This document shows, piece by piece, positions 45,286 through 53,188 of a DNA stretch of 64,000 nucleotides. This DNA is from an uncultured Tateyamaria sp. GTDB lineage: Bacteria > Pseudomonadota > Alphaproteobacteria > Rhodobacterales > Rhodobacteraceae. How positions within the stretch are numbered: position 1 is the stretch's first letter; each line of letters starts with the position of its first letter. The position numbers and the translations under genes were made by a program. The stretch is from positions 558,001 to 622,000 of the forward strand of contig NZ_CANNDO010000002.1 in NCBI RefSeq assembly GCF_947503385.1. Reading direction: 5' to 3'. The notes under the pieces are model-generated. The model was not told the origin of the DNA, did no database searches, and saw nothing but the letters and a program-made list of their open reading frames with translations.

Positions 45286-45329
45286 ACTGCGAGGTGAAAT
45301 ACTGCCACCCCGCACTGAATGCAAGAGGG

Positions 45330-45812
45330 TCAAAAGCGGTAAACCCAGGTCTGTTCCACCAAATCCTGCCCAAACGAATGCACCGGTTTCGACCCCACCA
45401 TCTCCCAGCCGAACTTGGCATAAAGCGCGCAGGCCGCCGTGTGGCTTTGATGGGTCCAAAGCTGCATATTGCTGTAACCGGTGTCACGGGCAAACCCCAT
45501 ACACTGATGCAGCAGGCGCTGCCCAAGGCCTCGGCCCCGCGCCTCTGGCAGCAGAAGAAACAACCGCAGCTTGGCCGTGGTGTCATTCAGCCGGACGCAA
45601 AAGATGGAACCGAGGCGCGCACCGTCTGCTTCGGCGATCCAACCGCGTTCGCGTTCCGCATCGTGGCCTGCCACAAAATCCTCAAGAATGGTCCGTACCA
45701 GCGGTCCAAAGCTGTCATCGAAACCGTCATTCTGCGCGTAAAGCGTTGCATGTTGGTCCACCAACCAGTCGGTGTCGTCCGCCGTGAAGGGTCTAAGCGT
45801 GATCTCTTCCAT
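45330..45812 (-). CDS. GNAT-family N-acetyltransferase
   Basis: A 160-residue acetyltransferase. The acetyl-CoA binding motif A is KLRLFLLLPEARGRGLGQRLLHQC (read as LLLPEARGRGLGQRLL, about 89-104). The substrate side begins ITLRPFTADDTDWLVDQH. It closes with ALYAKFGWEMVGSKPVHSFG, the usual motif B. The acceptor is unknown. The start is set at 45812; the longer ORF overlaps the divergent gene at 45895. It is located next to tRNA-His. Confidence 0.85.
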   Translation of the reverse strand: MEEITLRPFTADDTDWLVDQHATLYAQNDGFDDSFGPLVRTILEDFVAGHDAERERGWIAEADGARLGSIFCVRLNDTTAKLRLFLLLPEARGRGLGQRLLHQCMGFARDTGYSNMQLWTHQSHTAACALYAKFGWEMVGSKPVHSFGQDLVEQTWVYRF

Positions 45813-45894
45813 ACGCCCAACATGGCGGCCGCAACCTTGCCAAGCAAGCGCGCAACGGCTAGCACGCGGGCGCGACCAGACAGGGGACGGCACC

Positions 45895-46083
45895 ATGGGC
45901 ATCAACAACGAACGCGACATCGAGGCCAATCTTCAGATCGGGCCGACCGACAAGGGCATGGTGCGCATTTACATTGAGGCCAACGGTGCCGAAATCCCAA
46001 TGGATTTCGATCCTGAGGAGGCTGATGAGATCGCGGACGAGATAAAAGCGGCGGCCAAGGCCGCACGCGCCGTCAGCGGCTAA
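45895..46083 (+). CDS. DUF6324-family small acidic protein
   Basis: A 62-residue soluble protein, strongly acidic: MGINNERDIEANLQIGPTDK, GMVRIYIEANGAEIPMDFD, then a helix PEEADEIADEIKAAAKAAR. It is conserved in Rhodobacteraceae, and no function is known. It is divergent from the GNAT gene. Its TAA overlaps the stop of the converging hydrolase by 4 nt. A ribosome site (GGGACGG) is weak but well placed. Confidence 0.8.
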   Translation: MGINNERDIEANLQIGPTDKGMVRIYIEANGAEIPMDFDPEEADEIADEIKAAAKAARAVSG

Positions 46084-46790
46084 CGCAGGATCAGGGGCTG
46101 GCGCAGCCAGTCACGCAGGGCCTGCGTGGTTTCGTCCGGGGCCTCAAGCGTTGGCAAATGGCCCGCTGTTTCGATCACTTTCAACTCCGCACCGTGGATC
46201 AGTTCGGCCATAAAGGTATGCCGTTTGACCGGGCACAGCGCGTCATGCGCGCCGCACATGATGAGTGTTGGCACCTTGCATTTGCGCAAGGTGCCCTGCT
46301 GATCGCGGCGCCGTTGCAAGGCGCGGGACTGGCGAATGAACACCTCCGGCCCCAACGCGTGGGCCATGTCCATCACCAGATCGAGGATTTCATTCCGAAA
46401 CGGTCCGGGCGCGAGGTAGTTGGGCTTCATCTCGTCGCGCATCACGTCTTCCATGCGCCCGGCACGCACCTTGACAATCTGCGGCTCGCGATCGGCGGCG
46501 ACCTGCGGCGTTTCGGCCAGCGGATTGGTGTCCATAAGAGCCAGCCGTGAAATCCGGTCAGGCGCGCGGCGCAACAGTTCCATCGCGACAATGCCGCCCA
46601 TGCTGAGCCCTGCCAGCGCAAACCGCCCCGGCAATTCGTCCAGCAGACCGCTGGCGATCTCTTCGATCCGCTCTCCGCGGGTAACCGGTGCGACCATAAT
46701 GGCATGATCCGCCGACAATTCGGCAATTTGCGGTCCAAACAGCCGCGCGTCACACATCATACCTGGTAGAAAAACGACGGGCTCAGCCAT
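46080..46790 (-). CDS. Alpha/beta hydrolase
   Basis: A 236-residue serine hydrolase of the esterase/3-oxoadipate-enol-lactonase type. It starts VVFLPGMMCDARLFGPQIAE (oxyanion loop). The nucleophile Ser is in ALAGLSMGGIVAMELL (about 78-86). The acid is in MCGAHDALCPVKRH and the base in ETAGHLPTLEAPDE. Substrate unknown. It is convergent with DUF6324 and separated by 119 nt from the upstream operon, which ends in a hairpin. Confidence 0.85.
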   Translation of the reverse strand: MAEPVVFLPGMMCDARLFGPQIAELSADHAIMVAPVTRGERIEEIASGLLDELPGRFALAGLSMGGIVAMELLRRAPDRISRLALMDTNPLAETPQVAADREPQIVKVRAGRMEDVMRDEMKPNYLAPGPFRNEILDLVMDMAHALGPEVFIRQSRALQRRRDQQGTLRKCKVPTLIMCGAHDALCPVKRHTFMAELIHGAELKVIETAGHLPTLEAPDETTQALRDWLRQPLILR

Positions 46791-46863
46791 GCTGTGCCTC
46801 TGGCCCCCGCCTCGTGCTTGCGCCCATTGCCTTGCCTGCTGTTTGATCCCCTCATGCTAGAAT

Positions 46864-46893
46864 GGCCCCTCTGGCATCTGCCTGCAAGGGGCC
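46864..46893 (-). terminator. Hairpin after the hydrolase/VOC/M15-like operon
   Basis: GGCCCCT (46864-46870) pairs with AGGGGCC (46887-46893) across a 16-nt loop, 16 nt past the stop at 46910. On the minus strand ATTCT follows. The stem is short and the T tract is poor. Confidence 0.4.
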
Positions 46894-46909
46894 GCAGTGC
46901 AATTGCGGT

Positions 46910-47542
46910 TTATGGGTATGCGATACCGCGCAGGGGTGGGAAATCGGCGTAGCGGCGACGGCGCTGCGCCAGCGGCTCGTCCGGCGCATCTCCGCGCCGC
47001 AACAGCAGTCCTTTGGGAGCGATGTAGCTGCCGATCATACGCTGAGGCTCGGGCCGCCAATCCAGGTTGAAAGCGCAGAGTTTGGGAAAGAACCACATCC
47101 CCGAATAAGGCAGATGGTCATGTACCCACCACGCCAGATCGCGCCAGTCGCGCCCCTGTTCATATTGGTCGGTAAACCAAGGAATGGCCAGCGACGTGCC
47201 CGCAACCGCAGTCTCTCCGGTGCCCCAATCCCAGATATGACATTCGATCGGGTTGTCGTTGCGCGCGCAGTTCAACCTGTTTTCGTTGCCATACTGGTTC
47301 AATTCGGGCGAGCGGTAGCCGGAGCGGATGGCAAGGCGGCCAAAAGTCTCTTCCAGCGGGTCCAGAAGCTCTGAACACAGCATTTGACCGTTTGCGATGG
47401 CCAGATCAGGGTCGCGCGGCAGGTTTTGGACGCGGTGAAAATTCCCGATCTCCGAATACAGAAAATCGCGCATGTAGAAGTGTTTTGACAGCCGCACGCG
47501 GCCCAGGGTCTCAAGGCTCCACATGCTGCCGGGACGGCGCAT
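46910..47542 (-). CDS. Peptidase M15-like conserved protein
   Basis: A 210-residue protein. Motifs such as LSKHFYMRDFLYSEIGNFH, LDPLEETFGRLAIRSGYRSPE (the SGYRSP segment is typical of D-Ala-D-Ala carboxypeptidase/M15 folds) and NPIECHIWDWG suggest a murein-peptidase-like fold. However, the usual HxxxxxxD/ExxH zinc set is not clear, so activity is uncertain. The ATG at 47542 overlaps the TAA of the preceding VOC gene by 1 nt (TAATG), which decides the start. It is last in a four-gene operon. Confidence 0.6.
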   Translation of the reverse strand: MRRPGSMWSLETLGRVRLSKHFYMRDFLYSEIGNFHRVQNLPRDPDLAIANGQMLCSELLDPLEETFGRLAIRSGYRSPELNQYGNENRLNCARNDNPIECHIWDWGTGETAVAGTSLAIPWFTDQYEQGRDWRDLAWWVHDHLPYSGMWFFPKLCAFNLDWRPEPQRMIGSYIAPKGLLLRRGDAPDEPLAQRRRRYADFPPLRGIAYP

Positions 47543-47973
47543 TACGCGGCCCCGTTCCATTGAAAGGCCCCGTCCGTGCCCAATGGCGAAAACGGGTTCC
47601 ATGCGATTTCCCAGATATGTCCCTCTGGATCGGCAAAATATCCGTGATACCCGCCCCAAAACACATCTGCCGCGGGCTTGAGTATGCGCGCGCCCGCAGC
47701 TTTGGCACGGGCCAACAGCCCATCCACCTCTGCCTTGGACGGAACATTGTGGCCCAGCGTCATCGCGCCGCGCCCAAGGTCATCCACAGTCAGGCCAATA
47801 TCATCTGCGAGGGCCGCAATCGGATAGAGACCAAGCGTCTGCCCCAGCAAATCAAAAGCGATCACCCCGTCAGGAGTGTCCACGCGCTGCCACCCCAGCG
47901 CCTCGTAGAACGTGGCCTGCGCATCCATGTCCTGCGTGCCCAATGTGATGAGCGAAACGCGTTGTTCCATCAT
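47542..47973 (-). CDS. VOC-family (glyoxalase-like) protein
   Basis: A 143-residue protein of the vicinal-oxygen-chelate fold: VSLITLGTQDMDAQATFYEA, LGWQRVDTPDGVIAFDLLGQ and ILKPAADVFWGGYHGYFADP, ending GHIWEIAWNP with the C-terminal metal Glu. The first metal ligand, usually an N-terminal His, appears to be absent (Thr in ITLGTQD), so it may be a binding protein. Tandem ATG codons (47973/47970) overlap the stop of the upstream hydrolase. Confidence 0.85.
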   Translation of the reverse strand: MMEQRVSLITLGTQDMDAQATFYEALGWQRVDTPDGVIAFDLLGQTLGLYPIAALADDIGLTVDDLGRGAMTLGHNVPSKAEVDGLLARAKAAGARILKPAADVFWGGYHGYFADPEGHIWEIAWNPFSPLGTDGAFQWNGAA

Positions 47974-48947
47974 TCAAGCCCTTTGATCCAGTCAACCATT
48001 CCCACCACTGCCGCGTCGGTTTGGCCGGGTGACAGGACATTGCCCGCGATCACATGCGATTGGTCGTCGTCCCCGGGGCCCATAACCGGATTCACCACCG
48101 TGCTTGGCCCACCCCACGCCGCGGCAATCTCTGCGGTTCGGCCGGGTTGCACAACTTCGTCCGCGGTGGCGAACCAAAACAGGGCAGGCAACGATTGTTC
48201 GGTGTGGTCCATGGCGTTCACCGCGTCGATCAGAGCCACCATCGGCATGACCGCCACGCTGTCATATTCGGTGGTCCAGTACGTCGCATGACCTTCGTTG
48301 CGCGGCTCGAAACTGCGCCGCGCACCGGCAAGCGGGGGCAGCCAGTGGCGCGCAGCGGGCCAGCTGAGCAGCGGCGCCAGCGGATTGTTCAGCCCATAAT
48401 TCGGTGACACGAGGATCAGCCCGGCCACACCGTCCATCACCGCGCTGTCTGGTGCCAGCGCGGTTACCAACGTCCCGCCCGTCGACGTGGCCATGACTAT
48501 TACCCTGTCGCCGGTGGCGCGGGCGGCATCCATACCTTCGGCCAGGTCGTTGACCCACCCCTGCACCGTGCCGTCGGCCAATGCATCGGGGCCGCGCCCG
48601 TGCCCCTGCAAACGGGTGAAGATGAGGTTGGCCCCAAGGGCCTCGGCCACGCGGTCCGGCACCGGGCGGATCTCCTCGGACGAGGCCGAGAACCCGTGTA
48701 CGTACAGCACAGACCATTCGGTCCGCGCGCCGGTCTCATCCGCCCATACGATCCGCTTTTGCGTGCCGGGCACGATGTCATCAAACTGCGCCTCGCTCTG
48801 CGCAAAATGGGCATCGATGTCGGCACCAACAGCGTCGTGCGTGGGTGTGAGCGGCGCCGGCTCGTAGGGGCCAAACAGCCACAATCCGAGCCCCAGCACG
48901 ATCAACACCAGCAGCGCACGACCCAGAAATTTGCCAAATGCCTTCAT
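47970..48947 (-). CDS. Membrane-anchored alpha/beta hydrolase
   Basis: A 325-residue hydrolase with an N-terminal membrane anchor (about 7-26, FLGRALLVLIVLGLGLWLFG), so the catalytic part faces the periplasm. The elbow is MATSTGGTLVTAL: Ser is followed by Thr-Gly-Gly, an unusual GxSxG variant (A-T-S-T-G). The oxyanion region is YVHGFSASSEE, the acid is near WFATADEVVQPGR, and the base His is in DDDQSHVIAGN. It overlaps both neighbours by 4 nt. Confidence 0.82.
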   Translation of the reverse strand: MKAFGKFLGRALLVLIVLGLGLWLFGPYEPAPLTPTHDAVGADIDAHFAQSEAQFDDIVPGTQKRIVWADETGARTEWSVLYVHGFSASSEEIRPVPDRVAEALGANLIFTRLQGHGRGPDALADGTVQGWVNDLAEGMDAARATGDRVIVMATSTGGTLVTALAPDSAVMDGVAGLILVSPNYGLNNPLAPLLSWPAARHWLPPLAGARRSFEPRNEGHATYWTTEYDSVAVMPMVALIDAVNAMDHTEQSLPALFWFATADEVVQPGRTAEIAAAWGGPSTVVNPVMGPGDDDQSHVIAGNVLSPGQTDAAVVGMVDWIKGLE

Positions 48948-49696
48948 GTGGCGGCCTCCATCACGTCTTGAATTGCGTCCTCGATCACCCCAAGGCAGGG
49001 ACCATCGGAAAACCGGTGATCGGCATCCTTGACCAAGGTCAGGCGCATGTCGGGGCTGTCGGCATGTTCCAGCAGGCGCACCGCCGTTTCCGTGCTGACC
49101 GCCGTGTCCGATGTGCCTTGCAAGCACCGCACCGGAAAGGGCAGCGGCAACGGCGTGCGCAGGACCAGTTGGTTGCGGCCATCTTCTATCAGGCGTTGCG
49201 AGATGATGTAGGGTTCCATGTAGTCAGACGGCATTTCGACCTGCCCGTCCCGCTTTAGCGCGGCTTTCTGGGCGTCGGTGAAATTGGCCCAATACCCATC
49301 CTCCGTAAAGTCGGGAGCCGCGGCGATAGTGACCAGACCGGCCACCCGCTCGGAATGTGCGCGGGCATATAGCAACGCCTGCCACCCGCCCATAGAACTG
49401 CCCACCACAATCAGCTTTCCTTCGGTCAAAGTCGCCAAGGCGGCCACCGTATCCTCGGCCCAGTCGCCGATGCACCCGTCCTCGAACCTGCCGGAGCTTT
49501 GGCCGTGGCCGGAATAATCAAAGCGCAAAAACGCCTGCCCGCGCGCGCGGCACCACGCCTCCAGATGGATCGCCTTTGTACCCTCCATGTCGGATTTGAG
49601 CCCGCCAAGGAACACAACACACGGACCGCTGCCCGCGCTTTGGTGATAGGCAAGCCGCCTGCCCTGCGCTGTGTCCAGATAGCTTGGCCCGCTCAT
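48944..49696 (-). CDS. Alpha/beta hydrolase (ABHD10-like)
   Basis: A 250-residue cytoplasmic serine hydrolase. The motifs are VVFLGGLKSDMEGTKAIHLE, RFDYSGHGQSSGRF, the elbow VVGSSMGGWQALL, and DADHRFSDGP near the end. This set matches the ABHD10/acyl-protein thioesterase-like group. ATG at 49696 has GGGGGAG upstream. It is the first gene of the four-gene operon 49696-46910. It is divergent from an ArsR-type regulator, which may control the operon. Confidence 0.85.
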   Translation of the reverse strand: MSGPSYLDTAQGRRLAYHQSAGSGPCVVFLGGLKSDMEGTKAIHLEAWCRARGQAFLRFDYSGHGQSSGRFEDGCIGDWAEDTVAALATLTEGKLIVVGSSMGGWQALLYARAHSERVAGLVTIAAAPDFTEDGYWANFTDAQKAALKRDGQVEMPSDYMEPYIISQRLIEDGRNQLVLRTPLPLPFPVRCLQGTSDTAVSTETAVRLLEHADSPDMRLTLVKDADHRFSDGPCLGVIEDAIQDVMEAAT

Positions 49697-49770
49697 GCCG
49701 TTCTCCCCCGTTTGGTTGGCGAGATCATTCACCGGGCGCGCAGCGCTGTCCATCCTGACGCGGGGTGATT

Positions 49771-49814
49771 TTATAAGTGACCATCTTGTCACGTGACTAA
49801 ATAATCACCTATAA
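49771..49814. promoter_or_regulatory. Nested inverted repeats in the ArsR/hydrolase divergent promoter
   Basis: The outer arms TTATAAGTGA (49771-49780) and TCACCTATAA (49805-49814) are inverted copies with one mismatch. They enclose the perfect palindrome GTCACGTGAC (49788-49797). The array covers the gap just before the ArsR-SRPBCC ATG at 49821, the expected place for an autoregulatory ArsR operator. Confidence 0.55.
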
Positions 49815-49820
49815 GATCCT

Positions 49821-50585
49821 ATGGATTCGGTTTTCAAAGCCCTCGCAGATCCCACGCGCCGCACGCTGCTTGACCGTTTGCGCGACACGGACGGCCAGAC
49901 CTTGCAACAATTGCAAGGTCAGCTCGACATGACGCGCTTTGGCGTGATGAAGCACCTTGGCGTGTTGGAAGAGGCGGGCCTTGTGACCACCAAAAAGGTG
50001 GGGCGCTTCAAGCATCACTACCTCAACGCCGTGCCCTTGCAGCAGGCGATCGACCGCTGGATCGAGCCTTTGCTCGTCAAACCGGCGGCCCGGGCAGTGC
50101 TTGATCTCAAATCTCAACTCGAAGGAGAGACCCGGATGTCAAAACCAGATTTTGTGATGGAAACCTATATCAAGACGACCCAGGACCGGTTGTGGGATGT
50201 GTTGATGGATGAAAAGGCGATTGCGCATTACCATTTCATCGCCAGCCACGGCACACGGAACGGCGATGCCGTGACCATGCATTTTGCCGACGGCGCGCCG
50301 ATGTTGACCAACACATTGCTGTCTTCCGACCCAAAGAGCCGCATGGAATGGACGTTCGAGCCGCATTGGGACGGCGGCGCAAGCCCGACCAGCCGCGTTG
50401 TTTACCTGATGCGCCCGGAAAACGAATTTGTGCGGCTGACCATCGAACATTACGATCTTGGCGGCCCCGCCGTGCCGGGTGAAGGGGTGGCCGATGGCTG
50501 GGTCCGCTGGGCGTCTGGCCTCAAATCGTGGCTTGAGACGGGCGAAGACGCGCATATCGGTCCGATGGACCAGCAGGAGGGGTGA
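49821..50585 (+). CDS. ArsR-type regulator fused to an SRPBCC (AHA1-like) domain
   Basis: A 254-residue fusion. Residues 1-95 form an ArsR winged helix (DSVFKALADPTRRTLLDRLR, GVMKHLGVLEEAGLVTTKKV). Residues about 105-235 form an AHA1/START-type ligand pocket (FVMETYIKTTQDRLWDVLMD, SRMEWTFEPHWDGG). No arsenic-type cysteine pair is visible in the HTH. The pocket may sense a hydrophobic ligand and control DNA binding. In most bacteria the two domains are separate adjacent genes; an internal ATG at the junction (MSKPDF) recalls that origin. Confidence 0.88.
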   Translation: MDSVFKALADPTRRTLLDRLRDTDGQTLQQLQGQLDMTRFGVMKHLGVLEEAGLVTTKKVGRFKHHYLNAVPLQQAIDRWIEPLLVKPAARAVLDLKSQLEGETRMSKPDFVMETYIKTTQDRLWDVLMDEKAIAHYHFIASHGTRNGDAVTMHFADGAPMLTNTLLSSDPKSRMEWTFEPHWDGGASPTSRVVYLMRPENEFVRLTIEHYDLGGPAVPGEGVADGWVRWASGLKSWLETGEDAHIGPMDQQEG

Positions 50586-50588
50586 GTG

Positions 50589-51005
50589 ATGCCTGCTGAA
50601 CTGACCATCTTGGGCATCCTCGCCCTGTTTGCGGCGTCCTTGTGGATTCCCTACATCGTCGGGGTCAACACTGCCCCCAAAGGGTCCATTTCCCCGGACG
50701 CGCCCGATGGATTTGTCCGTCCCCCCGACCCCGGTTTCCAACGGGAATGGGTGCACCGGGCCTACCGCGCACATCTGAACCTGCTTGAGCAGTCGGTGCC
50801 CTTTGCCATTCTGGTTCTGTTGGTCGATCGGGTAGATGGGTTCACGGCATTGACGTTGTGGACGTCCATGGCCTTCTTGCTGCTGCGCGTGGCGCACGCC
50901 GTCGGCTACATCACCGGCACCGCTGGGTTTCCGGCGCGCCCGCTGATCTTTACGGCTGGTTGGGTGTGTTGCATTTTGATGGGCTTTGCCTTCTTCGCCG
51001 CCTGA
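50589..51005 (+). CDS. MAPEG-family membrane protein
   Basis: A 138-residue protein with four membrane helices. The family motif appears as REWVHRAYRAHLNLLEQSVPFAILV (read about 51-75: RAYRAHLNLLEQ), where Arg/Asn/Glu line the glutathione site in MAPEG enzymes. It starts with ATG at 50589 (a GTG 3 nt earlier is possible), 4 nt after the ArsR-SRPBCC stop. The two probably form one transcript. Substrate unknown. Confidence 0.88.
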   Translation: MPAELTILGILALFAASLWIPYIVGVNTAPKGSISPDAPDGFVRPPDPGFQREWVHRAYRAHLNLLEQSVPFAILVLLVDRVDGFTALTLWTSMAFLLLRVAHAVGYITGTAGFPARPLIFTAGWVCCILMGFAFFAA

Positions 51006-51211
51006 GCGGGTGCGCGCGGGGTTGACCGCGCGCGCCTCTTCGGCCCATGGTCAAAGCATGACACGGCACACGGAATACACCTTTTATTGGTTTAGCGCGC
51101 AATCCTCGCGTGCTTTTGGTGTGTCCGGGTCCCAGCCCATCTAACCACATCAAGGCCGCGCTCCGAGCGGCCTCTCCTTGTTCCCCTCGGTTTGCGCGGG
51201 TGTTCAGGAGA

Positions 51212-51682
51212 ATGACAATGACCCCAAAAATCCGACAAATGGCGCCGCGCGACACAGGCGCCGTGCTAGAGATGATCAGCGCGCTTGCCGCCTTCCATGA
51301 AGACGTGGCCCAGATTGACGAAGCGACGCTGACAATGATGACATTCGGCCCGCTCCCCTGCCTCAAGGTGCTGGTGGCCGAGGGTGAGGCGGGCCTTGTC
51401 GGCTATGCTGCGCTTATGCCGACGGCGCGGTTGCATTTCGGCAAATTCGGGTTGGAGATGCATCACCTGTTCGTCAAACCGCGCGTGCGCGGTTCGGGCG
51501 TCGGGCGTGCCTTGGTGGCAGCCTGCAAGGCCGAAGGTCTGCGGCGCGGCTGTCACTACATCAGCGTGGGCGCGCATCCCGACAACACGGCAGCGGGTGC
51601 GTTCTATGAAAAACGGGGGTTCGAACGGCACATGATGACGGCGCCGCGCTTTCGTATGGGCCTTGATCAGCCGCTGACGTAG
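51212..51682 (+). CDS. GNAT-family N-acetyltransferase
   Basis: A 156-residue acetyltransferase. It begins IRQMAPRDTGAVLEMISALA. Motif A is MHHLFVKPRVRGSGVGRALV (about 82-101) and motif B is VGAHPDNTAAGAFYEKRGFE. The pattern resembles diamine/aminoalkyl acetyltransferases, but the acceptor is not certain. AGGAGA lies just before the ATG at 51212. Its end overlaps the converging small gene by 16 nt. Confidence 0.87.
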   Translation: MTMTPKIRQMAPRDTGAVLEMISALAAFHEDVAQIDEATLTMMTFGPLPCLKVLVAEGEAGLVGYAALMPTARLHFGKFGLEMHHLFVKPRVRGSGVGRALVAACKAEGLRRGCHYISVGAHPDNTAAGAFYEKRGFERHMMTAPRFRMGLDQPLT

Positions 51683-51879
51683 GGCCCTTTGGCGGGACGG
51701 TAGAACGTCTTTTGATTGTGAAGCCGCCCTAGCAAATCGTGGATGTCACGGACCTTTTCTGTGGCGGGGCCCGCCTTGGCATCCGCCTGCGCCTTGGCAA
51801 GCTTTGACGCGCGCAGAGCTTCTTCGATCAGGTCGAGGTCTTCCACACTCAGTTCAAAGTTCTTGTTGTAGCCTGGCAC
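51667..51879 (-). CDS. Small conserved hypothetical protein
   Basis: A 70-residue soluble protein: ELSVEDLDLIEEALRASKLA (helix), then a charged Ala/Lys stretch and KVRDIHDLLGRLHNQKTFYR. It is probably two helices. No family name is known to me; the composition and start (GAAGGGGAAGCGCTGTGCC upstream) look genuine. It overlaps the end of the converging GNAT by 16 nt. Confidence 0.7.
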   Translation of the reverse strand: MPGYNKNFELSVEDLDLIEEALRASKLAKAQADAKAGPATEKVRDIHDLLGRLHNQKTFYRPAKGPYVSG

Positions 51880-52066
51880 AGCGCTTCCCCTTCAGGAACG
51901 AAAGTTTCCGATAGTGGATATCTACAACCCACATCACGCTTGTCCAGCCCGATTTGTCGATTTTTCACCCTCAGAAGTCGCTTTTTGCGTATGCAATGGT
52001 ATGCGGCTGATGGCGCACCACTGCATGTGGTGGCATTCTGCCGACAAAGCGCCAAGTGAGGTAGTT

Positions 52067-53086
52067 GTGGTCAAAAAGGTCGTTTTCGGTGCGTTGGGCG
52101 CAGTATTTGGCCTGATCCTGTTGGCCTTTGCGGGTTGGGCGGGGCTTGCAATCTGGTATCGCCTGCCAGCGCCTGACACGGTGCGCATCGCCTTCGGCGC
52201 GGTCATTGTCCTGCTGGCTCTGGTGGCCGCGTTGGGCTGGTTCACCGCCAAACGTCGGGCGACGTTGGGCGTCTACGCCGTTGCGATGGCGGGTGTTCTG
52301 GGCTGGTGGTTCACCCTGCAACCGGAATCGTCGGCCAACTGGTCGCCCAGCGTCGCCCGACAGGTGACCGGCACGATCGACGGCGACATATTGCATCTCA
52401 GGAATGTGCGGGCGTTCCGCTGGCGGGGCGACACCGATGCGGAAGAGATGTGGGAGGACCGCACCTATGACCTGAACCAGTTAGAGGGCGTGGATTTCCT
52501 CATGTCGCACTGGGGCAATCCGGCGATCGGGCATTTCATGCTCAGCTTTGGATTTGCCGACGGGCGGTACTTGATGTGGTCGGTCGAGGTGCGGCGCAAG
52601 GTGGGTGGGCAATTCTCGGCGGTGGCAGATTTCTTTCGGTCCAACACATTGGTGATCGTTGCGGGCGATGAGCGCGACATCGCGGGCCTGCGGTCGAATA
52701 TCTGGGAAAACGACGTTTACCTGTACCGCCTGCGCGCGCAGCCCGAGAACATCCGAAACCTGCTGAAAGCCTATGTCGAGGACGCCAACGCGCTGGCGAC
52801 CGAGCCGCGGTTCTACAACTCGCTCACCTCGAACTGTTTTACTGTCGTGCTCAAGTTGATGCGGGCGGTCAATGTGAACACGCCGCTGGACTGGCGCGTG
52901 CTGGCCAACGGATATCTGCTGGACTACGCCTATGCGCTGGGTGCCGTGGACACGTCCGTGCCATTGGAGGAACTGCGCGCGCGGGGCCGCATCAACGAAC
53001 GCGCGCTGGCCGATGGGCTGAGCCGCGATTTTTCGGCAGCCATCCGGGTGGGTGTGCCCATGCCACCACCCCTGCCCGCAAACTGA
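52067..53086 (+). CDS. DUF4105-domain membrane protein
   Basis: A 339-residue protein. Three N-terminal hydrophobic helices (about 4-26, 37-52, 60-75) precede a DUF4105 domain with LHLRNVRAFRWRGDTDAEEM, the strongly conserved SHWGNPAIGHFMLSFGF, and FYNSLTSNCFTVVLKL, whose Asn-Cys may be catalytic. The family is related to periplasmic or lumenal peptidase-like proteins of unknown role. GTG at 52067 with GAGG 6 nt upstream is preferred to the upstream ATG frame. Confidence 0.85.
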   Translation: MVKKVVFGALGAVFGLILLAFAGWAGLAIWYRLPAPDTVRIAFGAVIVLLALVAALGWFTAKRRATLGVYAVAMAGVLGWWFTLQPESSANWSPSVARQVTGTIDGDILHLRNVRAFRWRGDTDAEEMWEDRTYDLNQLEGVDFLMSHWGNPAIGHFMLSFGFADGRYLMWSVEVRRKVGGQFSAVADFFRSNTLVIVAGDERDIAGLRSNIWENDVYLYRLRAQPENIRNLLKAYVEDANALATEPRFYNSLTSNCFTVVLKLMRAVNVNTPLDWRVLANGYLLDYAYALGAVDTSVPLEELRARGRINERALADGLSRDFSAAIRVGVPMPPPLPAN

Positions 53087-53188
53087 ATCACGGCGTTGAC
53101 TTGGCCCCGCGTTGCCGCCAAGTAGCGCACAGACAACACAACCCGCAATCGGGCGTTCCGTGGGCGCCAAACTGACGAGGATGCCGAT

